This document shows, one piece after another, positions 1 to 10,748 of a stretch of DNA of 64,000 nucleotides. This DNA is from Undaria pinnatifida (taxonomy: Eukaryota > Sar > Phaeophyceae > Laminariales > Alariaceae). The notes beneath the pieces were generated by a model. That model was not told where the DNA came from. It saw only the letters and a list, made by a program, of their open reading frames with translations, and made no database searches. The position numbers were made by a program, and so were the translations under genes. The DNA lies in the NCBI GenBank assembly GCA_012845835.1, contig JABAKD010000025.1:31626314-31690313 (forward strand). The letters are read 5' to 3'. How positions within the stretch are numbered: position 1 is the first letter of the stretch; the number at the start of each line of letters is the position of its first letter.

Positions 1-1590
1 CACACCACCCATGATGATGCCATTCCGGATGGTTACCTCCACCGCGCCTGACTCTGAGGCGTCAGGTCGGGTCAACATACTAACGCGCCCGTATACAACG
101 GCAGCTTGCGCTGCCGGAGTAAAAATGAAAACCGCGGGCAGGGGAAGCTCGCGCTATCGTCATCACGGTTAACTAAGGACACGCCAGCTAACGCTAAATT
201 TCGAATGCAATTGTGATAAAAGCAAACAAGACGTGGATGAAATTAAGTGGAAGTGTGGTGAGCTTAGCCATATATTCCCCCCTCTACCGGAGGATAAAAA
301 AAAGTGAATATTAAACGTTCCGTTCCGTTAAATTCCTCACAGGAACTTTCATTTTTCTGAGGTAAGACGTCCTCTACTCCTCTGCCACCCCCCGTACATT
401 CCGGAGGTACACGGTAAATCGTAATTTATTATAATGGCCGTGCGTGTGCTTGTTGTCTGCCACACCTGCTGTTCCTTGACGTTGGGTGTGATGTAGCTCG
501 TTGATCAACGAGGTGTATTTTCCCTATGACCCGGCTATCTATGCCTTCTAACTCTGTAAAACATCCACACGCTAAATTGTCCGCAAAGTATAATATTGGC
601 AAACGTATCGGCTCGAGATGCCGATAACTACTAGGTTGTTAGTAGAGAGCACATGATGGCGGAAAAGCTGCGTATTTTCCACGACCACTGTGCACTGAAA
701 TCCATACAGTGATCGTCGGATCTCCGATCGCACAAACGCATCCTCGGCAGCATTCCTGCTTTCATATACACCATTTGGGAGCGAGAGCGTGAAAGCTCTA
801 TTATAGGAAGGGACTTTCGTCAAGGTTTCGCGAAACCCGGCGATATAACGCCACCAATTTGAACACTGGTTGTATGTGTTTGTCAATGGCCAGCTCGGCT
901 GACCAGGTGTGGAGCATTCTCTCCCGGGTCGACTACCCCGACGCCCATAAGTTTCGCTGTGGCGATCAAATAACGCTCTCCGGAAGGCTCGCTCTATACT
1001 CCGCGATCTCCTTTTCTCAAGTATGGACAAAACGACACACTCATCCTATTTTCCCCCATTTGTTTCTCCGACGTATCGTCCAAGGGAAATCATTACGTTA
1101 CCCCCACGCCATTGCGCGTGTTCGGGCTTCGGTAGCGCTAGCCCCTGCCCCCTTTTGGGGCTTTCGACCGGACTTTTCTGAAGCGCCAACTCAGTACACC
1201 TCTATTTTGCTGGCCATTGCCCCTTTCGCCAGACCCGCGTTAGCGGACACGCTCTCCTTCCTTGAGCCTGGCTATGGCCTCGTCGGAGGCACATCTATGA
1301 TCGACTTTGCCTCCCTCACTTTGAAAGTTGCCGTTTATGCCATACTGAGACACCACCGCTGTGGCTTTTGCATGTGTCGCGCTCTTAGACTCTTGGCTCC
1401 CCTAATGGTTCTATTCGTCCAGACGCCTATTGGCAGATTCGGTTGGCTGTCGCGGTCACCGTTCATTTTGAGGAGGACGCTGGTCTTTGTTCCTGGCAGG
1501 GTTTCCAAAGCGTTCAATTCTTCTCGATTGGTTAGCGAAACGAAATATTTAGCCGCGTGGGCCCGCGTCATCTTCCTCTCGGTTTTTTGT
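1..1590. other. stretch without a recognisable gene
   Basis: No protein or RNA gene can be supported here. Open frames of up to about 150 codons occur on both strands but are no longer than chance predicts for a window of this size, and none shows a known motif. A small hairpin lies at 99-116, with a 7-bp stem CGGCAGC/GCTGCCG around a 4-base loop. The long plus-strand frame beginning at 859 stays open only because it runs through the trinucleotide repeat at 1591. Confidence 0.5.
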
Positions 1591-1691
1591 CTTCTTCTTC
1601 TTCTTCTTCTTCTTCTTCTTCTTCTTCTTCTTCTTCTTCTTCTTCTTCTTCTTCTTCTTCTTCTTCTTCTTCTTCTTCTTCTTCTTCTTCT
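1591..1691. repeat. (CTT)n / (GAA)n microsatellite
   Basis: About 33 uninterrupted CTT triplets on the plus strand. They generate spurious poly-Leu, poly-Ser, poly-Arg and poly-Lys open frames on the two strands. Confidence 0.97.
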
Positions 1692-1901
1692 CACTCTTAT
1701 ACTTTCCAGCTTCTATACAAGCCGTGGCCACAGGTGTCGTCCCTTCTCCCACCCGGTTTTTCCTTCAATTTTTATCGCGCATAAAGTTCAGCAGTCCCAC
1801 TGCTCGTCGATTTTCAATCAAGTGTTGCTAGCTCACGCCCTCGCGCTTTCCTTAAGTCAATTTGTGCACAAGAAAAAGTCCCAACGAACCTATACGATTA
1901 T

Positions 1902-1974
1902 GCACTCGGCGGGGCTCGAACTCACGAAACTGACCCATACCAGGCTCTAGGATAACCTGCTACGCCACCCGGGC
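1902..1974 (-). pseudogene. tRNA-like sequence (SINE head or decayed tRNA)
   Basis: The A box TGGCGTAGCAGG (1956-1967) fits TRGYNNARNNGG exactly. The B box GTTCGAGCCCC (1911-1921) lies 34 nt further on, within the normal tRNA range, and the total length of 73 nt is that of a tRNA. The T-arm pairs at four of five positions. The acceptor stem pairs at only about four of seven positions and the D-stem is poor, so a functional tRNA is unlikely. A weak anticodon loop would place GTA in the anticodon position, but this is uncertain. Confidence 0.5.
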
Positions 1975-3073
1975 AACCGGTGATCGGTTATGCAGCAGGC
2001 GCTGCCTCGAGGACGAAATAGGTGAAAAGCACTCAAACAAGCCCTCCTACAGCGGTGCGGCGGCTGCTATAAGCGACGATCTACCCCCACGACCGTGGAG
2101 GCTTTGAAGTTCTTCGGCGTTCCAATGGCTCCTGCAGGAGCAACAGGGCACACTCTGCAGCTGAGGCTGCAGGCACCCAATGAATATTAGGTGATCCTGC
2201 CTTATCGATCGCGGGCAACCAGACCTTTGCTCTCGTTGTGGCAAACAGACCCCTTGGGTAGGGCATACATACTCAAATTCGACTGCACGCATGTCAGCGT
2301 GGATTGCATCGCGTCGGGATCTCACGAAGTACTTCAAGCGAACCTAGTGGCGGATGTTGTGGAGGCGGCAAGTGACACGGACGTCAACAGACATAAAGTC
2401 TTGGAAAAAGGAACCTTCAATTAATCCTCCAAAATAGCTGTTGGCTTGGGTTTAATTGCCCTCCTCTTACGTCTAGCGACGTTACCGGTATAGTCCAAAA
2501 CCAACCCTCCAGACAAATGTCTCGCGAAAGTGGTTCTCAACCAAGTTTCTAGAACAACTATGTGCATCATCGATGTGATAAGAATCCAAGGAACGCCTTT
2601 CGCCTGATTAGTTGGTGTCACGGAAAATTATATGTGCAAGCACGACTACGATACAGGCTCCGGGGTCACCGGACTGTTAGTGCTCACCTTGCGCCCCCGA
2701 GAGCGTTGGTATCAGGGTTCGATGTGGGGTTGGGTCTGTATGGACGTGCCAAGCAAAAATAGACGTTACAAGGTGTGCAGTCATTTGTTTCCCATCGATG
2801 AAGAAATTTTGGCTTGCCCAAGGACATTGTAGGCTTGGGTCGCACGTTTCTGATCGTGCGTCAATGAATGGGAGCACGACACAATTACTGGTAGGTCAGT
2901 CTCATTGATGAGCGCTAGTGTCAAAATTTGCGTCAAACATCCGTTCGCGAAGCCTTCTCGTTGTAAAAGGGTGCATACGGGTTACACACGGATGCGCGAG
3001 CGTTTGAGAAGTTCGAAGTAAAAGCCATTGGCGCGGCCGAGCTTATTATCGTCGAGAAATCGACGATGGGGTG
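1975..3073. other. stretch without a recognisable gene
   Basis: Only short frames (under about 100 codons) without known motifs are present. CTGCAG-rich short palindromes occur near 2133-2170. Nothing else can be supported. Confidence 0.5.
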
Positions 3074-3348
3074 AGGCCCAAGGCTATGGTAATGAATGGG
3101 GATCATCCGTTGTTATACAGACAGATCTGGGCCACTCCCCGAACGACTCTGAACCTTACTGCATAATACGTCTTCAGACGACCAGCGTGATTTAGGGTAG
3201 CTAACCGTTCGATGGTGGTGTCATAACGACAGAACAATAATTTATAATGCCTTAAGATCGCAATGGAAGAAAGGGGTTCTCGATCAGAAACGCCCGATCT
3301 ACTGAAAACGTAGCCCCCAAACGTGACGCCCCTGCCGTAGCCTTGGTC
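3074..3348. mobile_element. eroded copy of inverted-repeat element M1
   Basis: The left end (GGCCCAAGGCTATGG, about 3074) and the right end (CTGCCGTAGCCTTGGTC, ending 3348) match, in inverted orientation, the ends of the well-preserved M1 copies at 7057 and 42111. The length of about 275 bp agrees with theirs (270 bp). The interior has diverged, and the CACTCG palindromes of better copies are not seen. Confidence 0.5.
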
Positions 3349-5586
3349 TACGTGAGCCGTTCCACGTCATTGACATGGAGCGACAATCGTACAACGTGCT
3401 GGCTACGAGCAAAAGCAACACCATTTTTTTGTTATTTGAAGGTGTAGTGAAAAAATCATTTTTAACCAAATCCTGCACTTTTGGAGGGCATTAGCTACAC
3501 AGAAATATGATGTCGTTCATTAGAGCCAATGATGATATTGACAAATTTTGAGGCCTCAAGTTGTGCAGTAGACAGAAAAACGAAAGAATGAGGGTCCCTG
3601 TCGCCGAGGGGAGGGCGGTGTGAGGCGCCTTCGTTTTCCGCTTCTAGACATAGCTCCAAGAGTGAATGTAGATTAGGACGCATCGTTCGACGCAGTAGAG
3701 GGCCTGTGCCTTAGGACGGTAGTGCGTACAAGATATACAGGATGACAGATATTGAGGCAGAAACGACAGTCAGGAGACGGGAACGTGCGTACGGATTCCA
3801 GCTTTTCATTAATGTTCTGAGGTCAACGGTGCAGTGGGCAGGGTAACAAGTACTGGAAGCGACGGCCATCAAGGGGGCTGTTTTGCGGGGCGAGTGTTTG
3901 GTAGTGACACATCAGCTTTTGCGGAAGCCATCAAAACGGTTTCGAACAGAGGTGGGTAGGGCAAGACGTTTACCACCTAAAGAGCGGGGGCGTGGCCTTC
4001 TCCGGAAGGTGGCAACTGGCATCAGGGCAGAGGAAGGTAGGAACGAGCGGAGATATACGCTTAGGGAAGAACAAATAGACTTAGAGAGCAGGAAACCTTT
4101 GGCCACGGCGCGGATACTATGGGCAAGAAGATCAGCTGGAGGAGAATGCACCGGATGTTCTCGTAGAGATCTTCAATTACCACAAGAGCGGTCTATCAGG
4201 GGCGGCGGAAAACGCGGGCCGATAGCTTGGGGGACCAGCGAGAGATGATGGCGTCGACAAACAAAAAGACGAAACCGACGGACTGGTGAAGCGGGGAAGG
4301 GGGAGGCGAAGAGAAGCAGAAATCTTGGCAGGAAGGGGAAAAGTGTGGAAACTCGCACTGGAGGTTTCGCGATCAACTCGGCCAAGACAGCTGGGTGGCA
4401 TGGCTAGGTGAGGCATGGCCACGGCAGCGAGCGACGCAGAAGAGCAAAGTCGGAGTTGCAGCATTTCTTCTGGGTGCTTGAGCTGTGATATGGAGGATCT
4501 GCTTTTGGGAGCCAGAGTAAAATGGAAAAGTACGGGAGAACCGAGTAGGCAGCCGGGGTTGGGGAGGAGATAAGGTGTTCACATAGGGAATTCTAACCGG
4601 GGTCTGGTTTATAGATTCTCGAGGTTTTATGTCAGAGTAGGGGGTATATCAGCCTTGCACAACAGCCGAAACAAGTGACGGCCGGGTGAGCGGGAGCTGG
4701 AGAGAGGAGATCCATCACAGCCCCCGCCCCCGGGTGGGGGACGCCACAATACTAATGAACAAGAATTGTTTCATGAAAAGTAAACAAACAAGAAAGAAAC
4801 CAAATGTGCACTCTAAGAGAACAACAATGAGGTGATTTGGGAGTAAACACTGAAGAGGGAATCAAGGGTAACCGCAAAACAGCTATAAAGGAACTCCATG
4901 ACTGAGTTTCGAAGGTCTACATTCTGTAGATTTCGTACGAAGGACATGGGAAAGTAAAAACAACAGCGAGAGGACGCGAAAGTCAACCTAAGGGAGACCA
5001 AATAAACGACCATGGACAAGGAAATGTCCAGAAACATAATGAGCGGCACGAAAATGACAGACCACACTACGGTAGACTACTCCCAAACAAAATCGAGACA
5101 CAAACTAGTCTATGTTCTGAATTGAGCGTATTGTACACATAGGAAACATCAATATGCTAACTGGTCTGTTTCTCCCTAGTACGTTCAGAGATTGCAATAC
5201 CGGTACCCACACCGGGCCACTTTAAACGACTCTCATCACGTTTTGATCTCCTCTATGTAACATTAATTTTCGTCCAGAAGAAAAAATTTATTAGATACGC
5301 AAAGGGGGGCGTTTCTGTGGGCCGACATTGATACGGTCGTCAGCATGATCCATGAGGTGTCCTACTAGAATATGGGTGAACTTCGCTTCATTGTACTGGT
5401 ATGCACATTGCATACTGTACCAGGTACCAGTACAAATTATACCGATCTTGCACGTAATCGGCGATGTATTACGACCGCGGTATTTCCTAGTTATTATGAG
5501 ATCTTATACGCCATACGTTACATGCCTCTTGTTGTACTCCTGTATAGTCATCATCAATACGTAAGAGGATATCGCGTAGACCTATA
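3349..5586. other. stretch without a recognisable gene
   Basis: The plus strand is purine-rich between about 3880 and 4600, which keeps frames open on both strands (about 120 codons on plus, about 95 on minus). These have low-complexity composition and no motif. Nothing else is seen. Confidence 0.5.
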
Positions 5587-5621
5587 TTATTATAAAAATC
5601 GAAAAAGCACCCCAGCTTTGA

Positions 5622-6391
5622 GGCCATTTCTTATGCAGTCGGATTCCGCCAGTCGAAAACAGCCCTTTTCGACTGGACTTTTTTTCGACTGGATTCTTCA
5701 TGTCCTTCTTCTTATCGTCAGTCGAGCTGATTTTATAGTTTATGTGCTCTACCTAGAGGCGGTTGGTGTGAGGGAGTACTGCTGTACAGCACTCTACACT
5801 CTACAGCAGGCGAAATCGGTTGGCAGCTCTGTGCTTCGCGCTGTCTCCGCGAGCAACGGCTCGACGAACCTTCGTCCCAGCGAGTTGGTGGCTTGGGGCT
5901 CAGCCGAAAACCGCCAAAGCTACGTTCGTGGAGTTGCACTCGGCGGAGAGCCGCCAAAGCTACAGCAGGCGCAGCCGTTGTTGGCAGCATGGGATCCAGA
6001 CCGCGCGCTGCTGCCGTCGTATGATACGCGCTGCTGGCGAGCGGAACTAGGAATGCGCCACGCTGACTTGCTGCGAGAAGCAACAGCAGGGATAGCCAAG
6101 CCAGCGTCAGCGCCTTGTATGATACTGCAGTGTGGTACCTGGTATGAGTGTGTGGCCGTGTGGCCGTGTGGGTGTGTGTTTGGTAGTGGGATAGGCGATG
6201 CGATCGGTTCAAAAAAAACGTGTAAAATTTTTTCGACTGAGTTTTTCGACTGGTTCCGCCAGTCGGAATTCTCAGACGAAAAAAGTTTAGTCGACAAAAG
6301 CTCTTTTCCGACTGCGTAAGAAAGCCCGATTTGGGCTTCAGTCGAAAAAGGCCGTTTTCGACTGACAAATCCGACTGCATAAGGAATGGCC
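5622..6391. mobile_element. M2, a 770-bp terminal-inverted-repeat element inserted in R1
   Basis: The ends are inverted copies: the left end starts GGCCATTTCTTATGCAGTCGG, and the right end reads GGCCATTCCTTATGCAGTCGG on the other strand. The 3-bp target site TGA flanks both sides (5619-5621 and 6392-6394). Removing the element leaves GCTTTGAGATCG, which matches the intact R1 consensus GCTGTGAGATCG, so the empty site is visible in the window. Many CAGTCGAAAA/TTTTCGACTG motifs crowd the sub-terminal regions. No transposase is recognisable, so it is probably non-autonomous. GGCC-type ends with 3-bp duplications recall PIF/Harbinger-like families, but TGA is not their usual target. Confidence 0.85.
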
Positions 6392-7056
6392 TGAGATCGA
6401 AGATTTTGTCGAAACTCATCTTTGCAAGCTATGTGTGATTTTCCGATCGCGTGTATTACAGGTTGTGTGTCCTCGTTAAGGATATAAGTAAACGACTCTC
6501 TTTACAACTAGAGTGTAGCTATCAGGGTCAACAGGGTGATGCTAGTTAGTCTGTGCGCGAAAACTATAAAACCCGTTTCTAAGGGGGACAAAATCTGACA
6601 GCTGTGGAGTGAAGTGTATCCGTTTATCAAGTGAATTCTGTAAGTCGAATAACCGGTGAGGGGAGGGCGGAGTTTTAAAGGACGTGGGTGCCTGTTTTTG
6701 ATCAAAAGCGAGCGGGGTTGGAGGGGGGGGGGAAGGGGAGGGGGGGTGGGGGGGCTGGGGGGGGGGGGGGCGGACGGGCGGGCAATTTTTGCGTGGAAGC
6801 TGTATATCCTTTAAGGGGACAAATCTGACGATTTTGGGGGAAAAAAATAAAATGCACCAGTTTATCATAAAGGGGGGCGGGGGTTGGGGCGGGGGTGAGC
6901 CGGGTGGGGCAGCTCAATCCGTGCGTTAAAACTATTCATGATTGTGAGGGGATAAATGTGACGGTTTTGGAAAGAATGCATCAATTATCATGTATATCCT
7001 GGGGTAAGTCGTACAATCAGCGAGTAGAGAGAAGGCGGAGTGTTCGAGGGGTGGGG

Positions 7057-7326
7057 GACCCAGGCTACGGTAAGGGGGTCCCTTTGTGAGCCTTGAATTT
7101 TAGTGGCTAGGGGTCACTCGCGCGAGTAACCCCTTTGATATTGTGCGATCTTACGTTTTTTCATGTTTTATATTGACGAAATAATAGCGCAATTTGCAAA
7201 GGTAATCTAAGCTGCTTCAAAATAACTGTCTAAACCATTTTCAGCCGTGAGGTACAGAGTCACTCGTGCGAGTGGCTCAAACACACCAGTGAAAACCGGG
7301 GTACCCCCCCTACCGTAGCCTTGGTC
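7057..7326. mobile_element. M1, a 270-bp inverted-repeat element (copy in the R1 G-run)
   Basis: The left end GACCCAGGCTACGGTAAGGG and the right end CCCTACCGTAGCCTTGGTC are inverted copies of each other. The element is flanked by GGGG on both sides, consistent with a 4-bp target duplication inside the R1 G-run. It carries two palindromes of the form CACTCGYGCGAGTR, starting at 7115 and 7261, 146 bp apart. The copy at 42111-42380 has the same length and the same palindrome spacing. There is no coding capacity. Confidence 0.85.
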
Positions 7327-7724
7327 GGGGGTGGAATGGGGTGGGAGGATTGAGGAGGTGGGGGGTGGGGGCGGGGGGGGGGGGGGGGGGTCGTAGGTGA
7401 TTGCTATACGCGTGGTGCTAGGTCTAGGCGATGGTGCGGGTGGTGCGGAAGAAGGGGACGTTCGTGCCGGGGGGGGGGGGGGGGGGAGGGGTCAGCGGAA
7501 TGGATGGCTCTAGAAAGATAATGAGGTAATATCCAGTGCGCGAAGTGTTTATTAATCTGGCGGATGTCGATATTAGGTGGTGCGTTTGAGAAAGGGAGAA
7601 CGACAAAGGGGATACATATGTGTGTTTGATTTTTGTGAAATATATTTTAGAACACGCACGGCAACACATTTTGCAGAGCATGACGCATGACGCACTGACA
7701 CGTGCTACGATAGAGGTGTTGAAA

Positions 7725-8000
7725 TGTAGGGTAGGGTATGGCGTTGTTTCATTTTTTTTAGAGGCTATATTTGCAGTGGCTCGGGGTCACTCGTGCGAGT
7801 GACTCCCCTGTTCAATTCTGTCATAGGCTTTCGTGCTGTTTCATTTATCAATACGAGTCTCCGAGGTGATGGGTAGCTACACCTCGCTAAACATCCAACC
7901 GAAAGTATATTTGTCAGTGGGAGACAAAGTCACTTGTGCGAGTGGCTTAGACCCGGTTGTGAACAATTGGGGGTACACCATAACCGTAGCCTCAATCAGG
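7725..8000. mobile_element. diverged M1 copy (subfamily 2)
   Basis: The palindromes CACTCGTGCGAGTG (7788) and CACTTGTGCGAGTG (7931) are 143 bp apart, and the right end ATAACCGTAGCCTCAATC is a decayed M1 end. The interior (TGTCATAGG, TTTGTCAGT) matches the copy near 11.5 kb better than the 7057 or 42111 copies, so two subfamilies exist. The left boundary is approximate. Confidence 0.6.
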
Positions 8001-8624
8001 TGCAATGTTTTTGTTTCTGAGGTTCCTCAATTAGGGAGCTCAAGACCCCTCCCAAAAGCTGATTTGGACAAAAATAAAGTTGCTACCGAATGAAAACTCC
8101 AGCGACCTAGGAGGTGTACACGACAATGATCATGCGGAACATTGAACTAACACAGTATTTCAGGCGATTTAGGGGTTATGGAACCCGGGATACAACGCAG
8201 ACAAATGTGTATACCTCTATCGGACACGCGTCCACTGCGAGAACCAAACACGTTTATTCATTTTTTGGGGTGCCCAGCCACGCAAGGTATCTCGGGAAAC
8301 AGGACGAGTACATACTTAAACGCGTCGGTGTCGTCTTTAAGACGTGTCCCTTGCAATTGCACTAACGTCCTTGTGGGGGATATCAGCAAGGAACTTTAGC
8401 CATGCGATATCAAGTGGTCTGGATAGCAATTGTCGAGTACGGCACATAGAAGACGTTGCGACAGTGCGGGAGCAGTTTCACGAAAGACAGAAACAAGACC
8501 AAAAACCACGGAAACAAGAGAAATCAAAACGCGAACAATCAAGACGAGCGGAACTGAAAATGAGGGTAGGCGATGCGTGTGTGAGGTGGTGTAGCCATGC
8601 TTCAGGGTATATACGTGAACAAAC
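8001..8624. other. stretch without a recognisable gene
   Basis: One 95-codon plus frame (8344-8631) has a Lys/Gln/Arg-rich centre but no motif. Nothing else can be supported. Confidence 0.5.
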
Positions 8625-9120
8625 AAAATAATACTGCACTCCAGCTGTAAATTCGAATATTTCATCGAAACCCATCTTTGCAAGCTGCGTGTGATTCTTC
8701 TAGAACGCGTATATTGCTGGGTGTGTATGCTCATTGAGGATACTGGAAGGCGGCTCCCCTTGCGACTGCAGTGCGTCTTGTACCAGGGCCAACAGGGGGG
8801 ATGTTATACAGTTTGCCCGCGGAAGTTATATAATCCGTTTTCGAGGGCTACAAAACATGACGGCTTTGGAAATGAAAACGATCGGTTCATGAAGTACGTG
8901 TTGTAAGTCCTATCACCGGTGAAAGGAGGACGGAGTGTGTACGGGCGCGGGGGGAGCGAGGGGGTTGAAAATGAGGGGGAGGGGAGCGGGGGCAACTCAA
9001 CATGTTCTGGGAAACTCTGACGGTTTTGGAAGGAATTTGCCTCAGTTTAACATGTATATCCTGCAAGTCTTACAAGGGGAGGGGGATTCCAACCGCTTTA
9101 GGTCGCATGAATGTGTACCT
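8625..9120 (+). mobile_element. R1 repeat copy
   Basis: The copy starts at the family end (CACTCCAGCTG), followed by TTTCATCGAAACCCATC and CTTTGCAAGCTG. It then shows the CAGGGCCAACAGGG and GAAAGGAGGACGGAGTG segments shared with the copies at 5587 and 40010. G-runs are shorter here than in other copies. There is no coding content. Confidence 0.7.
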
Positions 9121-10037
9121 GGTAGGAACTTACTACTTTTTTTTTGGTGGTGTGATACATATGTCATGCCTCTTTCATAAGAAGAATAGGCCCTGTTACG
9201 GCACTGGACATACCCTCAAAGCCCCAAAAGCAGAGAAACGATGCAGAATTAAACAGCGACAAAAACGGGGTGGGAATGTCGCTGACTATTAGGGTAGACA
9301 AGTAGAAAAAAATAACCGATGTACGAAGGGAAATGAAACAGTAGATAAAATGAGGATACGTTTCGAAGAAAAACGGTGAATCGGTTAGCAGAGGGTCGTC
9401 GGTACAGGTACTACTACTGCTGCTTTATGGAAAGATATCCTGCTTATATGTGTGTGTTTCTTGCTTTGTACGGTCTGTTTTGATTTGTTGTGCTCTCGTG
9501 TCCGGTACGCTAGCATTTCACCTACGTTGCCTTGATGAATTGCGACTGTGGTTTACTCTGTCTCACCGTCTATGACCACAGAATACGTACCTCTCTAGTA
9601 CTAGGATGAAGAATGGGCACGGATACTGGGTGTCCTGATGATGGCGTTGGGTAGGAATAAGTGTTTGACGTACACACACCAAACCCCATTAGTCTCGTGT
9701 AGCCAGTGGCCCTGAACCCTACAGCGGTGAGCTGTACTTTTTTTTGTGGCAGTCTTGAGTATATCCATTTCTATATTGTTTTTTTTTGTCACACTTAGTC
9801 TACTACATACTAAACAGGTCCGTTTGGTAAAGTTACACTGTTGCGTAATATAGCGAACTCTGTATGGCGAAAAGGGATGCAACAAGCATTCCTCACCTGA
9901 TCGGTCCGTACGAGGACTTCCTCCACACGCGTCGGTTTGCAGACAGACAATCATGCGGCAACATCCTATGCCCGAGTTGTTCTACTGAGCGGAGAGTCCC
10001 GCTGGGACGTTCTTGTGCACTGCTCGGTTATCCGACC
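9121..10037. other. stretch downstream of the Fanzor relic, no gene recognised
   Basis: No gene is seen. The sequence GTGTCCGGTACGCT at about 9500 recurs at about 10785, so near-identical short direct repeats bracket the nuclease relic. They could be element ends or a coincidence of a local duplication. A 117-codon minus frame (9601-9954) has no motif. Confidence 0.4.
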
Positions 10038-10748
10038 CTAGTGCAAGTTCTGCCAGGAGAACACGGACAAGATACTGCGACAAGCGTTGACATACCTATT
10101 CCACACGCCTAAGCAGCTCGGTACTTTACAACGACGTACCGCGTGTATCGGTTTGTGGCGCTTGTCCCGCGTCGGCTCGAGCACCTCGTTGCACCTCGAG
10201 CACAACTTGGAGGTGCAGTCCTCGTTAACCTCGTTGAACTCTACACTCCGTCTCCCTCAACCATGCCTTGTCCTAATACCGACCCTCTTACTCAACTTCC
10301 GGACGGTTTTTACAGGACCGGGCAATCGATCCCTGGTCTTGAAAGAGCCATGGTCATACGCGACAACCACGGCCCTTTCGTCATCCTCGAACTTGTGACG
10401 TATAATACGATCGCAGATGTTCTTGACAACCCTCTGCCGTAGCCACGTGTTTGGTCCAATGGCGAGAGCCCGAAAGCGGCAGTAATGACACTTACTACTT
10501 GTCGCCTGGCTTGATTTATTAAAAAAAAATCTATGTCGCTCTCTTTTTCTCTTATTTACTCTCGCCGCCGGCCTTATGCCGGTACCTTCTTTCTCTCCAT
10601 GTTTTGTCGTCGGTGCAACAGCAGCAGCAGTTATTTTCTGTTCCTCTTCAGCACGTATGTTATTCTTCTTGAGGCCTTTCTGATCTTCTTGTATCATATT
10701 CTGGAGAACCCCTGTCGTTCGTGCTCTTAATTTTTTCCTTGTTTCCAT
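10038..10748 (-). pseudogene. Fanzor-like (eukaryotic TnpB family) RNA-guided nuclease, C-terminal relic
   Basis: Fanzor and TnpB proteins are RNA-guided DNA endonucleases of mobile elements, with a split RuvC domain and a zinc ribbon. The minus frame runs for 163 codons from 10748 to one in-frame TGA (10258-10260), then continues in the same frame to TAG at 10038-10040. The first part ends with VVVAYDHGSFKT...GPVKTVRKL, like the segment before the zinc ribbon in Fanzors. The second part holds FNEVNEDCTSKLCSRC, then RRCKVPSC and VWNRYVNA. These give a zinc ribbon of CxxC (10191-10202) and CxxxxC (10113-10130), followed by the RuvC-III motif. RuvC-III normally reads NRDxNA; here Asp is Tyr (codon 10092-10094). 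The RuvC-I and N-terminal parts are not found upstream. It is dead by stop, substitution and truncation. The family call rests on motif order and spacing only. Confidence 0.7.

Larger units (their letters stand above)
1591..1974 (-). mobile_element. tRNA-derived SINE-like element with a GAA-repeat tail
   Basis: Read on the minus strand, the element opens with a 73-nt tRNA-like head (1902-1974), continues through about 210 bp of unique body and ends in about 33 GAA triplets (CTT on plus, 1591-1691). That order, a Pol III promoter head, a body and a simple-repeat tail, is the usual plan of tRNA-derived SINEs. No convincing target-site duplication was found, and no second copy was recognised in the window, so the family assignment is inferred. 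The alternative is a decayed tRNA pseudogene that happens to lie beside a microsatellite. Confidence 0.5.
5587..7605 (+). mobile_element. R1 repeat copy interrupted by two nested elements
   Basis: R1 is a dispersed family that recurs at least ten times in the window on both strands. In this orientation it begins with an A/T-rich end and the motif CTGTGAGATCGAAGATTTCG. It then runs through modules with the cores AACTATAAA and TTTGGAAAGAATGCA, each followed by a long G-run, and ends with modules containing TAGGTCTAGGCGATGGTGC. This copy holds M2 (5622-6391) and M1 (7057-7326). Without those insertions it is about 980 bp. It encodes no recognisable protein, and its class is unknown. Confidence 0.7.

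Noticed and set aside
859-1950. 363-codon plus frame with a poly-Leu run
   Set aside because: It stays open because it crosses the CTT microsatellite. It has no motif, and its 3' part lies on the antisense strand of the SINE-like element.
1902-1974. Functional tRNA gene
   Set aside because: The acceptor and D stems pair poorly, and a body plus triplet tail follows, which fits a SINE or pseudogene better.
5372-6419. Long open frames on both strands across M2
   Set aside because: The plus frame starts outside the element and crosses its border, and the minus frame runs through the inverted repeats. Neither has a domain. Stop-poor TCGACTG repeats explain much of the openness.
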